From the NCBI RefSeq assembly GCF_018860665.1, contig NZ_JAHKPK010000011.1, positions 21,540 to 85,539 on the forward strand: a DNA stretch of 64,000 nt, in the 5' to 3' direction. Of the stretch, positions 17,612-25,814 are shown piece by piece. Position 1 is the stretch's first letter, and every line of letters begins with the position of its first letter. A program made the position numbers and the translations under genes. The notes beneath the pieces are model-generated. The model did not search any database, was not told where the DNA came from, and saw only the letters and a list, made by a program, of their open reading frames with translations. Source of the DNA: Pacificibacter marinus. GTDB lineage: Bacteria; Pseudomonadota; Alphaproteobacteria; Rhodobacterales; Rhodobacteraceae.

Positions 17612-18471
17612 CCGCTTATCCTCGGGAAAAGTCCATTCGGGCGCACGGCCAGGATCGCAAGGAACACAAGATGCCCCGCCAAAAGCTGCCAACCGGGATC
17701 GATCTTGGCACCCACCGTCTGGGCCACTCCTAGAATAACGCCGCCTGCAAGCGTTCCCCAAAGATTGCCAAGCCCGCCGATGATCACAGCCTCGAACCCG
17801 AAGATCAGGCGACCGCCGCCAATAGACGGATCAAAACTGGTGCGAATACCTAACATGATGCCCGCTATCGCAGTGACGCCGAGCGCGAGAGCCATCGCCA
17901 GCCCGAATATGTGACGCCGGTTCAGCCCCATCAATTGCGCGATTTCCTGATTGTCAGACGTCGCACGGAAGGCGCGTCCTAGGGCGGTCCGGTAGAACGT
18001 CCATTGCAGGGCGGCAATCACCGCTACGGCGATGGCAAACGTCAGCAAAGGCAAAACCCCCAAGGACAAACCGCCAACAGAAACGCTCGCAGTTTCTAAG
18101 GAACCCGCATTCATTTTCTGTGGATCAGCGGTGTAAATTTCAAGAAGCGCGTTTTGCAGGATAACCGATAGTCCGAACGTTACCAAAAGCGGCGGCAACA
18201 GATCTCCGCCGAGCGTCTGGTTCAGGATGGATCGCTGTAAAACATACCCGATTACTGCCATGCACGGCACCACGATGATCAGAGCCATCAGCGGGTGAAT
18301 TCCAAGGATGGCCGTCACGCTCAGACCCAGATAGGCCCCCAGAACGATCATGTCGCCGTGAGCAATGTTCACAAGCCGCATCACGCCAAAGATCAATGAA
18401 AGACCCGCCGCGAACAGCGCGTATAGCCCGCCGAGCAAAGTGCCCTGAACCACTGCATTCACCCATTCCAT
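17608..18471 (-). CDS. Branched-chain-type ABC transporter permease (LivH-like)
   Basis: A 287-residue permease starting MEWVNAVVQGTLLGGLYAL, typical of LivH. The motif GVMRLVNIAHGDMIVLGAYL lies in the first third and GGLGNLWGTLAGGVILG near the end. The ATG at 18471 sits 1 bp after the LivF stop; an upstream in-frame start would run through livF. It forms the membrane channel with the LivM-like protein. Confidence 0.88.
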   Translation of the reverse strand: MEWVNAVVQGTLLGGLYALFAAGLSLIFGVMRLVNIAHGDMIVLGAYLGLSVTAILGIHPLMALIIVVPCMAVIGYVLQRSILNQTLGGDLLPPLLVTFGLSVILQNALLEIYTADPQKMNAGSLETASVSVGGLSLGVLPLLTFAIAVAVIAALQWTFYRTALGRAFRATSDNQEIAQLMGLNRRHIFGLAMALALGVTAIAGIMLGIRTSFDPSIGGGRLIFGFEAVIIGGLGNLWGTLAGGVILGVAQTVGAKIDPGWQLLAGHLVFLAILAVRPNGLFPRISG

Positions 18472-18472
18472 A

Positions 18473-19180
18473 TTATTCAACTCCGAAATAAGCGCGCGAA
18501 ATGTCTTCGCGGGCAACAGTTGCAGACGGGCCGTTCAATGATACGCGACCCTCTTGAAGACAGTAAAACCGGCTGGACACCGAAAGCGCCTTGCTGATGT
18601 CTTGCTCCACGATCAGCGCGCTCATGCCTTCCCCGATGATGCCGGGGAGGGCGGCGTAAATGTCTTTGATGATGATCGGCGCAAGCCCGAGGCTGATTTC
18701 ATCAAACAGGATCAAATCGGGGTTCGCCATCAGCGCACGGCCAATCGCAACCATCTGTTGCTGCCCCCCTGAAAGCGACGTTGATTGCTGCGCGCGGCGT
18801 TCTTTCAGGATCGGGAACAGCTTGTAAACCGCTTCCAAAGACCACGGTCCTTTGCGCCCGATCTGCCCGCCAATGATTAAGTTCTCTTCTACGGAAAGAG
18901 ACGGGAAAAGCTGGCGCCCTTCTGGAACCAAAGCGACGCCTCTTTTGGCCACCTCATCAGCACGTAATGCGCCGATCCCCTCGCCACGATATTCAACCAT
19001 TGCTGCGTCGTTCTGCGTCAGCCCCGAAATGGAACGCAACAAGGTCGTCTTGCCTGCGCCATTGGCCCCGATAATCGCCAGAACCTCGCCCTCGGCGACC
19101 TCCAGATCGACGCCATACAGGGCCTGAAAATCTCCGTAGTGAGCTTCAAGCCCAGAGATGTGCAAAATTGGATCAGGCAT
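18473..19180 (-). CDS. ABC transporter ATP-binding protein (LivF-like)
   Basis: A 235-residue ATPase with Walker A GANGAGKTT, signature LSGGQQQMVAIGRAL and Walker B LILFDEISLGLAP. The opening GLEAHYGDFQALYGVDLEV is characteristic of LivF. It energises import together with the LivG-like subunit, with which it overlaps by 8 bp. The lack of extended C-terminal domains fits the HAAT group. Confidence 0.9.
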   Translation of the reverse strand: MPDPILHISGLEAHYGDFQALYGVDLEVAEGEVLAIIGANGAGKTTLLRSISGLTQNDAAMVEYRGEGIGALRADEVAKRGVALVPEGRQLFPSLSVEENLIIGGQIGRKGPWSLEAVYKLFPILKERRAQQSTSLSGGQQQMVAIGRALMANPDLILFDEISLGLAPIIIKDIYAALPGIIGEGMSALIVEQDISKALSVSSRFYCLQEGRVSLNGPSATVAREDISRAYFGVE

Positions 19181-19901
19181 CGGCTTCTATCCCCAAATAA
19201 ATTTCCTGCACTTCGGGGCTTTTCATGATCGCGTGAGGTTCGCCCTCGGCAATCTTTTTGCCAAAATCGATAACGATCAATCGGTCCACCACAGCCAGAA
19301 GCGCGTGAACCACATGTTCGATCCAGATGATCGTGACGCCACTTGCGTGAATGTCTTTGATGGTTTTCACCAAAGATGCGCATTCAGCCTCTGTCAGCCC
19401 GCCCGCGATCTCGTCCAGCATCAACAGTTTAGGTCTTGCGCAGAGTGCTCGAGTCAATTCGAGTCGTTTGCGCCCCAATAGGGTCAGCCCGCCCGCCAAA
19501 GTGTTTGCACGGTCTAACAATTCGGTTTGTTCCAACACTTCAAGGCAGAATTTCTCAGCTTCATGGCCTGACAATCCCGCAGCTTGTGTGGCGGCAACCA
19601 TCGCGTTTTCAAAAACGGTCATCCCCGAAAACGGCTGCGGCACCTGAAAACTACGCGCCATGCCTGACCGGCATCGTTTCGCGGCGTTCATCGAGGTCAC
19701 GTCTTGCCCATTGAAATGCACCTTGCCGGAATTCGGCTGCAACGTGCCCGTAATCAGATTGAACATCGAGGTCTTACCAGCCCCGTTTGGCCCGATCACG
19801 CCAAGCGCTTCACCCGCCTCGACGCCGTAGGTTAGCTCGTCGGCGACCGTCACGGCGCCAAAGGATTTGGTAACTTGGTCGAGTTGAAGAAATGCCGTCA
19901 T
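19173..19901 (-). CDS. ABC transporter ATP-binding protein (LivG-like)
   Basis: A 242-residue ATPase with Walker A GPNGAGKTS, the LivG-specific TSMNAAKRCRSGMARSFQ region and Walker B LLMLDEIAGGL. The signature loop reads LTLLGRKRLELTRAL, in place of the canonical LSGGQ; a degenerate form is common in LivG-type subunits. It lies between the binding protein and LivF genes in a tight operon. Confidence 0.9.
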   Translation of the reverse strand: MTAFLQLDQVTKSFGAVTVADELTYGVEAGEALGVIGPNGAGKTSMFNLITGTLQPNSGKVHFNGQDVTSMNAAKRCRSGMARSFQVPQPFSGMTVFENAMVAATQAAGLSGHEAEKFCLEVLEQTELLDRANTLAGGLTLLGRKRLELTRALCARPKLLMLDEIAGGLTEAECASLVKTIKDIHASGVTIIWIEHVVHALLAVVDRLIVIDFGKKIAEGEPHAIMKSPEVQEIYLGIEADA

Positions 19902-19962
19902 TGCGTTTTCCTGTTGCGTTATTATTGGTCGCGCCTTCCAGTAGGCGCGACCAGAGTTCTTG

Positions 19963-21237
19963 TCAGGAAAGCAGCTTGAGTTCGCCGGTCAACGGGATGT
20001 CGGGATGCGCTGAGTTTGCAACGATTTTGAGGTCCATCCCGTCGCCATCACGCTGCCACTGGCCCGCGACCAACGGCGTCTTCGTGACGTTGTTGATCGG
20101 GCCGGTTGACCAATCAACATTACCAACGATGGTATTGAGATTGGTCGATGCAATCGCCGAAACGATCGCTGCCGGATCTTCCAAATCTTCAGCACGCTTA
20201 ACGACGTCAGCAACGACCTCGAACAAAGCGTGTTTGAACCCGATAGGCTGCGTCCAAGGGCGGCCTGTCGCCGCAGTAAACCCGTCTGCCAATTCTTTCG
20301 AGCTCGCACCCGTCAACGACGAGTTAAACGGGTGGTTTGGTGACCACCAAACCTCGGATGACAATCCGTCACCACGATCGCCAAGCGATTCAATCACGGA
20401 CGGGAAAAGCAATGCCTTACCAATCGTGACGATTTTCGGTGCAAACCCCTGTTGGGCAGACTGTGCCCAGAATGTCGCGAAATCCGGTGGAATCATGTTG
20501 CCCGTGACGATCTCACAGCCCGCGGCCTTGAACGCTGCGATCTGGTTGCTGAAATCGTCTGACAGTGGCTGATACCGGCCCGGATCAATCAGATCATAGC
20601 CTGCTTCCGCGAACGGTTTTGGCAAGCCAAGTTCAGGGTCGCCCCATGCGTTGCCATCAGCGTCATTCGGGAACAACCCGCCAACGGTTTTGGACACACC
20701 TGTCGGGCCCCACATATCAAGGAAAGCACCAATGACGTCCTCTAGGCCCCAAAAGAAGTGATAGGTGTTTTGGAACCCTTCGCCCGGCACGCCGTTGCGA
20801 CCAAAGAAATACGGCTGCCAAGGACAATCGGTGGTGATGCACGGCACTTCGTTGATCTCGGCCTGATCGGATACGGGGTTTACCGTTTCAGGAGTAGACG
20901 CGGCAACGATGATGTCGACCTCATCCCCAAGGATCAAATCTGCCGCAACCTCGGCGGCGCGGTTGGGGTTGGATTGGCTGTCTTTTGAAATGATTTCAAC
21001 GTTGTAGGTCTTACCGTTGTTCTCAATTCCGGCAGCAAACCTTTGGCTAATCGCATCCAGAACGTAATCATCCGCTTCTGCAAATGAGGCCAATGGGCCC
21101 GTACGTGGGCTAACATGCCCGACGCGCAATGTCGGACTCTGGGCATAGGCCCGTGTGCTTGTCAAAATCGCAGGTGCAGCAATTGTTGCAGCACTGGCCG
21201 ACAGGAACCTGCGGCGTGTCCATGTTGTCTTTGTCAT
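19963..21237 (-). CDS. ABC transporter substrate-binding protein, Tat-exported
   Basis: A 424-residue periplasmic binding protein of the Leu/Ile/Val (type I) fold. The N-terminus TWTRRRFLSASAATIAAPA is a twin-arginine signal, with likely cleavage after AYA. Mature motifs include VGHVSPRTGPLASFAEADDY and IISKDSQSNPNRAAEVAADL. Tat export implies folding before secretion. It defines the ligand of this transporter, which is unknown. A 61-bp gap separates it from LivG, and expression of a binding protein before its ABC subunits is the usual order. Confidence 0.88.
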   Translation of the reverse strand: MTKTTWTRRRFLSASAATIAAPAILTSTRAYAQSPTLRVGHVSPRTGPLASFAEADDYVLDAISQRFAAGIENNGKTYNVEIISKDSQSNPNRAAEVAADLILGDEVDIIVAASTPETVNPVSDQAEINEVPCITTDCPWQPYFFGRNGVPGEGFQNTYHFFWGLEDVIGAFLDMWGPTGVSKTVGGLFPNDADGNAWGDPELGLPKPFAEAGYDLIDPGRYQPLSDDFSNQIAAFKAAGCEIVTGNMIPPDFATFWAQSAQQGFAPKIVTIGKALLFPSVIESLGDRGDGLSSEVWWSPNHPFNSSLTGASSKELADGFTAATGRPWTQPIGFKHALFEVVADVVKRAEDLEDPAAIVSAIASTNLNTIVGNVDWSTGPINNVTKTPLVAGQWQRDGDGMDLKIVANSAHPDIPLTGELKLLS

Positions 21238-21285
21238 CTGGTCGTCCTCCCTAAGTCGGTTTGTTCAACCGTGTTATCGTTCGTT

Positions 21286-22212
21286 TCAGTCCAATAAAAT
21301 TCCATCAAGACGGTTCAGATGTCGCGCGACACGCGCCCGTACTTGGTCGGCTTCTTCGGGTGTCCATTTGCGGAACCCTTCCCCCGATTTCATGCCCAGC
21401 CGTCCCTCCTCGACAAGCTGTTCAAGATACGGTGACGGCCCTTTTCTGCTTTCCAGATCGAACAGCACGTTCTCGTGGATATCGAGGGTCAGGTCCGTGC
21501 CAACCAGATCGGCATTTTCCAATGGTCCAAGCACGGCAAGCCGCCGCCCGAAACTGGCTTTGATTACGGTATCAACGGATTCAGCGTCACAAATGCCATT
21601 CTCCACAAGGCTGATTGCCTCGCGCCAAAGGGCATGCTGCAGCCGATTACCGATAAACCCCGGCACGTCTTTGTTGACGCGAACGGGCGTCTTTCCCGCG
21701 TCTTCCAACAGCGCCATCATATCGTCCGCCACCGCGACATCGGTCCACTCTGTGCTGACGACTTCGACCAACGGGATCAAATGCGGCGGGTTCCACCAAT
21801 GGGTGCCGATTGCCCGCCCCTTAATGCGCAGCTCGCTCATGATTTTGGTAATCGGCATCACGGATGTGTTGGACGCAAGGATACAAGTCTCGGGTGCGAG
21901 CTCTTCGATTTCAGCAAAAATCTTGCGCTTTAGGTCCAGCTTCTCGGGGGCCGCTTCAAATACGACTTCAGCGTTCTTAACTGCCCGTTCAATCGACCCC
22001 GTGATCTCGATTTTCTTAAGGATTTTGGCGATCTTCTCGTCGGACTCACCCATCCCCTTGAGACTGTCCATAATGCGGCGCGATACGCTCGCTCGTGCGT
22101 CCTCGACAGGGTCCGTGATCAGCACATATTGTCCGGCACGGGCCAACGTCAGGGCAATGCCGTGCCCCATGAGGCCGGCACCAATAACTGCGATTTGGCG
22201 GTTCTTTTTCAT
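21286..22212 (-). CDS. 3-hydroxyacyl-CoA dehydrogenase-family NAD-dependent dehydrogenase
   Basis: A 308-residue two-domain dehydrogenase. The Rossmann motif IGAGLMGHGIAL opens the protein, the serine/asparagine catalytic region reads ASNTSVMPITK, and the catalytic His lies in GTHWWNPPHLIPLVEV. The C-terminal helical domain starts VPGFIGNRLQHALWREA. The WWNPPH form is common in family members acting on small hydroxy acids such as L-carnitine, rather than on fatty acyl-CoAs. A 3-hydroxy to 3-keto oxidation would provide the BKACE substrate in the same operon. That link is inferred. Confidence 0.85.
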   Translation of the reverse strand: MKKNRQIAVIGAGLMGHGIALTLARAGQYVLITDPVEDARASVSRRIMDSLKGMGESDEKIAKILKKIEITGSIERAVKNAEVVFEAAPEKLDLKRKIFAEIEELAPETCILASNTSVMPITKIMSELRIKGRAIGTHWWNPPHLIPLVEVVSTEWTDVAVADDMMALLEDAGKTPVRVNKDVPGFIGNRLQHALWREAISLVENGICDAESVDTVIKASFGRRLAVLGPLENADLVGTDLTLDIHENVLFDLESRKGPSPYLEQLVEEGRLGMKSGEGFRKWTPEEADQVRARVARHLNRLDGILLD

Positions 22213-22215
22213 CGA

Positions 22216-23013
22216 TCAGCCTGCCGTATATCCACCGTCAGCATACAGAATATGCCCGGTGTAAAAATCAGATGCTTTTGATGCGAGGAACAGAAGCGGC
22301 CCCGCCAGATCTTCCGGTTCGCCCAATCGCCCTTTGGGGACACGGGCAAGAAAACCGGAGCGTACCGCGTTGGCCTCTTCGTTGTCTTCAAACATCCACG
22401 CAGTCAGTGGCGAACGAAAAACCGTTGGTGCGATCGCGTTTACCGTGATGCCTGTTGGCCCTAATTCGCAGCCAAGCGCCTTGGTCAAACCATCGGTCGC
22501 CGCCTTAGATGCACAATAGGCAGTGTAGCCCGCAGGATGCCCCAAAAGGCCACGTGCGGATGACACCAGAACGATCTTGCCGCCCTCACCCTGCGCCTTC
22601 ATTTGCGCAGCAGCGGCGCGGGCCAAAAGCCAGCTTTGCGTAACGTTGGCATCCATCACCGACTGAAACGTTTCTGGCGACATATCATTAATCAACGCCA
22701 CCTTATTCATGCCAGACGCGACCACCAAGATATCGAGTTTATTATATGTCGCGACAGCCTGTGCAACCATGTCAGCGCAGACAGATTCATCTGTTGGGCG
22801 TGTATTAATTGCAGTCACTTCCGCGCCCATGCCACGGCATTCTTCGGCGATCATATCCAATGCAGATTGATTCCCCGCAACCAGCACAAGTTTCGCTCCA
22901 GCCCCTGCCAGAATACGCGCCGCCACCATGCCAAAGGCACCTGACGCGCCTGTGATCAGAGCAACTTTGTCTTTCACGTCAAACATCGAAAGAGGGTTTT
23001 GCATTACGTTCAT
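22216..23013 (-). CDS. Short-chain dehydrogenase/reductase
   Basis: A 265-residue classical SDR. The cofactor motif is TGASGAFG (21-28), the catalytic serine is near 151-152, and the Tyr166-x3-Lys170 pair lies in YTAYCASK. It interconverts an alcohol and a ketone using NAD(P). It is encoded 3 bp upstream of the hydroxyacyl dehydrogenase in the operon, so the pathway contains at least two oxidation steps. The substrate is unknown. Confidence 0.88.
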   Translation of the reverse strand: MNVMQNPLSMFDVKDKVALITGASGAFGMVAARILAGAGAKLVLVAGNQSALDMIAEECRGMGAEVTAINTRPTDESVCADMVAQAVATYNKLDILVVASGMNKVALINDMSPETFQSVMDANVTQSWLLARAAAAQMKAQGEGGKIVLVSSARGLLGHPAGYTAYCASKAATDGLTKALGCELGPTGITVNAIAPTVFRSPLTAWMFEDNEEANAVRSGFLARVPKGRLGEPEDLAGPLLFLASKASDFYTGHILYADGGYTAG

Positions 23014-23015
23014 AT

Positions 23016-23360
23016 TCAGGACTCCGGAGGATAAGGAATGACGACCAGCATTTTTGCTGTCTCATTGCTGCGGTTCTCAATCTTGCGAACTTCGCCCGAG
23101 GGAATGGTGCAGCTGTCGTATTTTTTCAGAACAGTCTCGACACCATCAACAATCACGGTCATCTCACCTTCCAGCATGACGTAGACTTTCTCGAACGGGG
23201 TTGAATCCGGCCCAGCACCGCCCCCTGGAAGGAACTGACTAAATCCAACCCACTGATTGGTCGGTCCGCCCTCTTCAAACCCTTGCAAGCGTAGCCCATG
23301 ACATTCGAAATGGTTTGGCGCAACATAGGGCTGTGCGTCGGCAAATCGCTTAAGGTGCAT
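23016..23360 (-). CDS. Small cupin-domain protein
   Basis: A 114-residue single-domain cupin. The conserved core around TPFEKVYVMLEGEMTVIVDG and the second motif near IPSGEVRKIENRSNETAK form the beta barrel. Canonical metal-binding His residues are mostly missing from the first motif, so a metal-free isomerase, lyase or binding role is possible. It lies 2 bp ahead of the SDR gene and is probably cotranscribed. No specific function can be claimed. Confidence 0.75.
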   Translation of the reverse strand: MHLKRFADAQPYVAPNHFECHGLRLQGFEEGGPTNQWVGFSQFLPGGGAGPDSTPFEKVYVMLEGEMTVIVDGVETVLKKYDSCTIPSGEVRKIENRSNETAKMLVVIPYPPES

Positions 23361-23433
23361 GTCTTCTCCTCCCAGAAAATCGTGCGATTGACGTGCTACC
23401 CTATCCCTCCAGACAGGACAGCACGTTTTGCTT

Positions 23434-24270
23434 TTAGAATTCAGCGCCGTCGTCGATGCGGAAGTCTTGGCCCTTGTCGATCATCGCCACGAGGCGAATG
23501 ATGCAGCCATCACCACGGTCCCAGTTCCAAGGGAAGAAGGCGAAGGTACAGCGCTTGCCGGTCACCGCGTCTAGATCGCCGCCAACGTTCTCGATGCCGA
23601 GAATACCGTTCTTGAACAACACGTTGTGCACTGGCTCCCACTCGGGGAATGCGTCTTTCCAATCGATGCCGCCGGACCATTCCTTGTACTCTTCGGCCAG
23701 GTGCGGCAGCAGCGGACCGTTGCGCTGCGGGCCGATCGCGGTGGCCAGCGGGTGGTCGTTGGCCTGGGTGTCGTGACCGACAACCTTCACGCCCTTTTCG
23801 ACCATCCATTCGCCCGCCGACTTCACGAAGCCGGGACAATAAGCGAAGTAATCACCGTCTTCGTAACGCTTGTGCCAGCCGGTGTTGATGATCAGAACGT
23901 CGCCCTTACGGATCGCGTGACCGCAAGCCTTTTCAAGGTCTTCGCCTGTGATCGGCTCCCACTTTTTCTTGGGCAAGGATACGACAATCCCAGTGCCAAA
24001 GAAATGCGGCAGCGGAACTTCGTCGATGAACGGCGTGCCCTGAACAACGTGTGCGGGTGCATCAATATGGGTCGTTGCGTGCATAGTTGTCGTAATGCGC
24101 TGACTCAGAACGCCAGATTTCGCCATGTAGTGGATACGTTCGATTTTTGTATCCTCAAAATAAGGCCAGTTCGGGTTCTGAAACCCAAAACGGTGGCTGA
24201 GGTTATAAAACTCAAGCCCCATATCGTTGTCGGTATTTGCTTGAAACTCTATGCCGCGGATTTCGACCAT
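23434..24270 (-). CDS. Cyclase-family metal-dependent hydrolase (kynurenine formamidase-like)
   Basis: A 278-residue protein with the metal-binding signature of the 'putative cyclase' family: His64, His68, Asp70 and His74 in HATTHIDAPAH. The usual glycine of HxGTHxD is replaced by threonine. Later motifs are LIINTGWHKRYEDGDYF and VVGHDTQANDHP. Family members hydrolyse amide or lactam bonds or act as lactonases. The ATG at 24270, with GGAGGA ahead, was chosen over a TTG nine bases earlier. The 3' half (about 23,440-23,920) is visibly richer in GC than the 5' half and neighbours, which suggests recombination. Confidence 0.8.
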   Translation of the reverse strand: MVEIRGIEFQANTDNDMGLEFYNLSHRFGFQNPNWPYFEDTKIERIHYMAKSGVLSQRITTTMHATTHIDAPAHVVQGTPFIDEVPLPHFFGTGIVVSLPKKKWEPITGEDLEKACGHAIRKGDVLIINTGWHKRYEDGDYFAYCPGFVKSAGEWMVEKGVKVVGHDTQANDHPLATAIGPQRNGPLLPHLAEEYKEWSGGIDWKDAFPEWEPVHNVLFKNGILGIENVGGDLDAVTGKRCTFAFFPWNWDRGDGCIIRLVAMIDKGQDFRIDDGAEF

Positions 24271-24390
24271 TGGATACAACTCCTCCGTTCGCGGCCTTGG
24301 CCACGCTGTTGATTTGCGAATGTCAGGATGGTTCCTCCCAGTCCCGTCTCTACAAATAAAGCATATGGTCTATCCTGACGTCAACAAATT

Positions 24391-24426
24391 AATCGCATCG
24401 TGATACTGCTGTATTGCATTGCGATT
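24391..24426. promoter_or_regulatory. Candidate IclR operator in divergent promoter
   Basis: AATCGCA (24391-24397) and TGCGATT (24420-24426) form a 7-bp inverted repeat around GATACTGCTGTATTG, itself partly symmetrical. It lies between the cyclase operon and the iclR-type gene. Assignment to that regulator rests on position. Confidence 0.45.
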
Positions 24427-24491
24427 TGATATGTTGACAATGTCTAAAATTCAGTGTGTTACGGGAAAGCAAAAAAGAGCCGGAGCTGATC

Positions 24492-25262
24492 ATGACGAAA
24501 GAGAACACTGAAACAACTAAGGGTGGTATTCAGGTTATTGCGCGGTCAGCAGCGATTCTTCGCGCCCTAAAGGATCAGCCAAATGGCATGAGCCTCGGCC
24601 AAATCGCAACCGCCACATCCCTTCCCCGCTCCACCGTTCAACGGATTGTTGCGGCGCTACAAACAGAACGGTTTATTATTTCAGTTGCGAACGGTGGTGG
24701 CCTCAAACTCGGGCCGGAACTGGGTGCACTCGCCGAGGCGACCCACTATAACATCGTTGAACAATGCCGCATTTTCCTGTCAGAACTTTCCCAAGCCACA
24801 GGAGAGACAGCGGATCTATCTGTCCTGCGGGGCAATAAAATGATCTTTCTTGACCAAGTGCCCGGCACCCAGAGGTTGCGCGCAATTTCCTCCGTTGGAG
24901 ATGTTTTCCCGGTAACAACCACCGCGAATGGCCGTGCATGTCTCGCGATGCTGCCTCGCGAAGATGCCCACAAACTCGCCGCGCAGGAATGGGCTCGGCA
25001 GAACGTCCGGCCCGACGTCATTAAATTTGACCGTATGTTAAACGAGGTCGCAGAAAACGGCATTGCCCGCGACGTCGATGATCATACCGACGGTATCAGC
25101 GCGGTTGGCTTTGCCTTTGAAGATTGGACCGGCAACATTCACGCGATATCCGTACCGGTCCCGACATCGCGATTTTCCCGTCAGAGCGCCGAAATCGAAA
25201 CTGCAATCCGCGCCACCCAAAAGAATATCGCTAAAATGATGGATCGTGGAAACTTCAATTAG
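24492..25262 (+). CDS. IclR-family transcriptional regulator
   Basis: A 256-residue regulator. The winged-helix domain includes SLGQIATATSLPRSTVQRIVAAL, and the C-terminal effector-binding domain has the conserved ATTANGRACLAML-like segment (TTTANGRACLAM) and GISAVGFAFEDW. The ATG at 24492 is preferred to a GTG 36 bp upstream because of the GGAG spacing and the family's usual start. It is divergent from the ten-gene BKACE/ABC operon and is the obvious candidate controller of it. Confidence 0.88.
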   Translation: MTKENTETTKGGIQVIARSAAILRALKDQPNGMSLGQIATATSLPRSTVQRIVAALQTERFIISVANGGGLKLGPELGALAEATHYNIVEQCRIFLSELSQATGETADLSVLRGNKMIFLDQVPGTQRLRAISSVGDVFPVTTTANGRACLAMLPREDAHKLAAQEWARQNVRPDVIKFDRMLNEVAENGIARDVDDHTDGISAVGFAFEDWTGNIHAISVPVPTSRFSRQSAEIETAIRATQKNIAKMMDRGNFN

Positions 25263-25814
25263 TCAACGAACGGCAAAGACGGCCATTCAGGATTCTCGTA
25301 CGAACCCAGCCCCCAAAACCCTCAGTCTTGACCGTGGCACAGCGTGCCATCTGCGTGGCACAGCGTGCCATCTGCGTGGCACAACGTGGCACGGCGAAAA
25401 TAAGCTATTGAAAACATTGAGAAACAACACTCTTTGGTGCATTTGCACCAAAATCGCCGAAAAACCCTTTATTTATAGTGACTTAGAGGCAACGGGCAGC
25501 TTGCTGCGTCAGGTGTGTATGAATTTCCCCGAAATTCGATCGTTTCAGGTCTGAGAAAACTGCGAGATTTACACTCGATCACGTTACTTGTGGCCGTTCA
25601 AAGGTCCTTACGGACGAACCAACAAGTGCGAGTACGGCCACAATTGAGTATTTTCGAAATGCGTGAAGCATCCTATCGCGTAGGGTGTAAGCAGCTTGGC
25701 CCCATTAGATATTATTGCAATTTCAAATATAGTATTGACGCATCTTTCGACGATTGCTTGAGCAGCCGTTCAGTCTTGCCCAAGCAATCGAAATCTATCC
25801 ACACACAATAGTAC
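25263..25814. other. Non-coding region with tandem palindromes and a hairpin
   Basis: No gene was recognised in these 552 bp; open frames present have no family features. It contains the 21-bp tandem repeat at 25334-25392 and a perfect 10-bp inverted repeat (25751-25760 with 25781-25790, 20-nt loop) close to the end of the neighbouring flavoprotein gene. Confidence 0.6.
25334..25392. repeat. Tandem 21-bp palindromic repeat, 2.8 copies
   Basis: GTGGCACAGCGTGCCATCTGC occurs identically at 25334-25354 and 25355-25375, followed by a diverged third copy at 25376-25392. Each full copy contains a perfect TGGCAC-AGC-GTGCCA palindrome. The 21-bp period equals two helical turns, so repeated palindromes would face the same side of the DNA. 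It may bind a protein or simply be a local expansion. Confidence 0.85.

Noticed and set aside
25334..25392. CRISPR-like array
   Set aside because: The repeats are directly adjacent with no spacers, only 21 bp long, and no cas genes occur.
25515..25811. 98-codon open frame in the gap before the flavoprotein
   Set aside because: No domain, membrane or family signal, and it contains the hairpin region.
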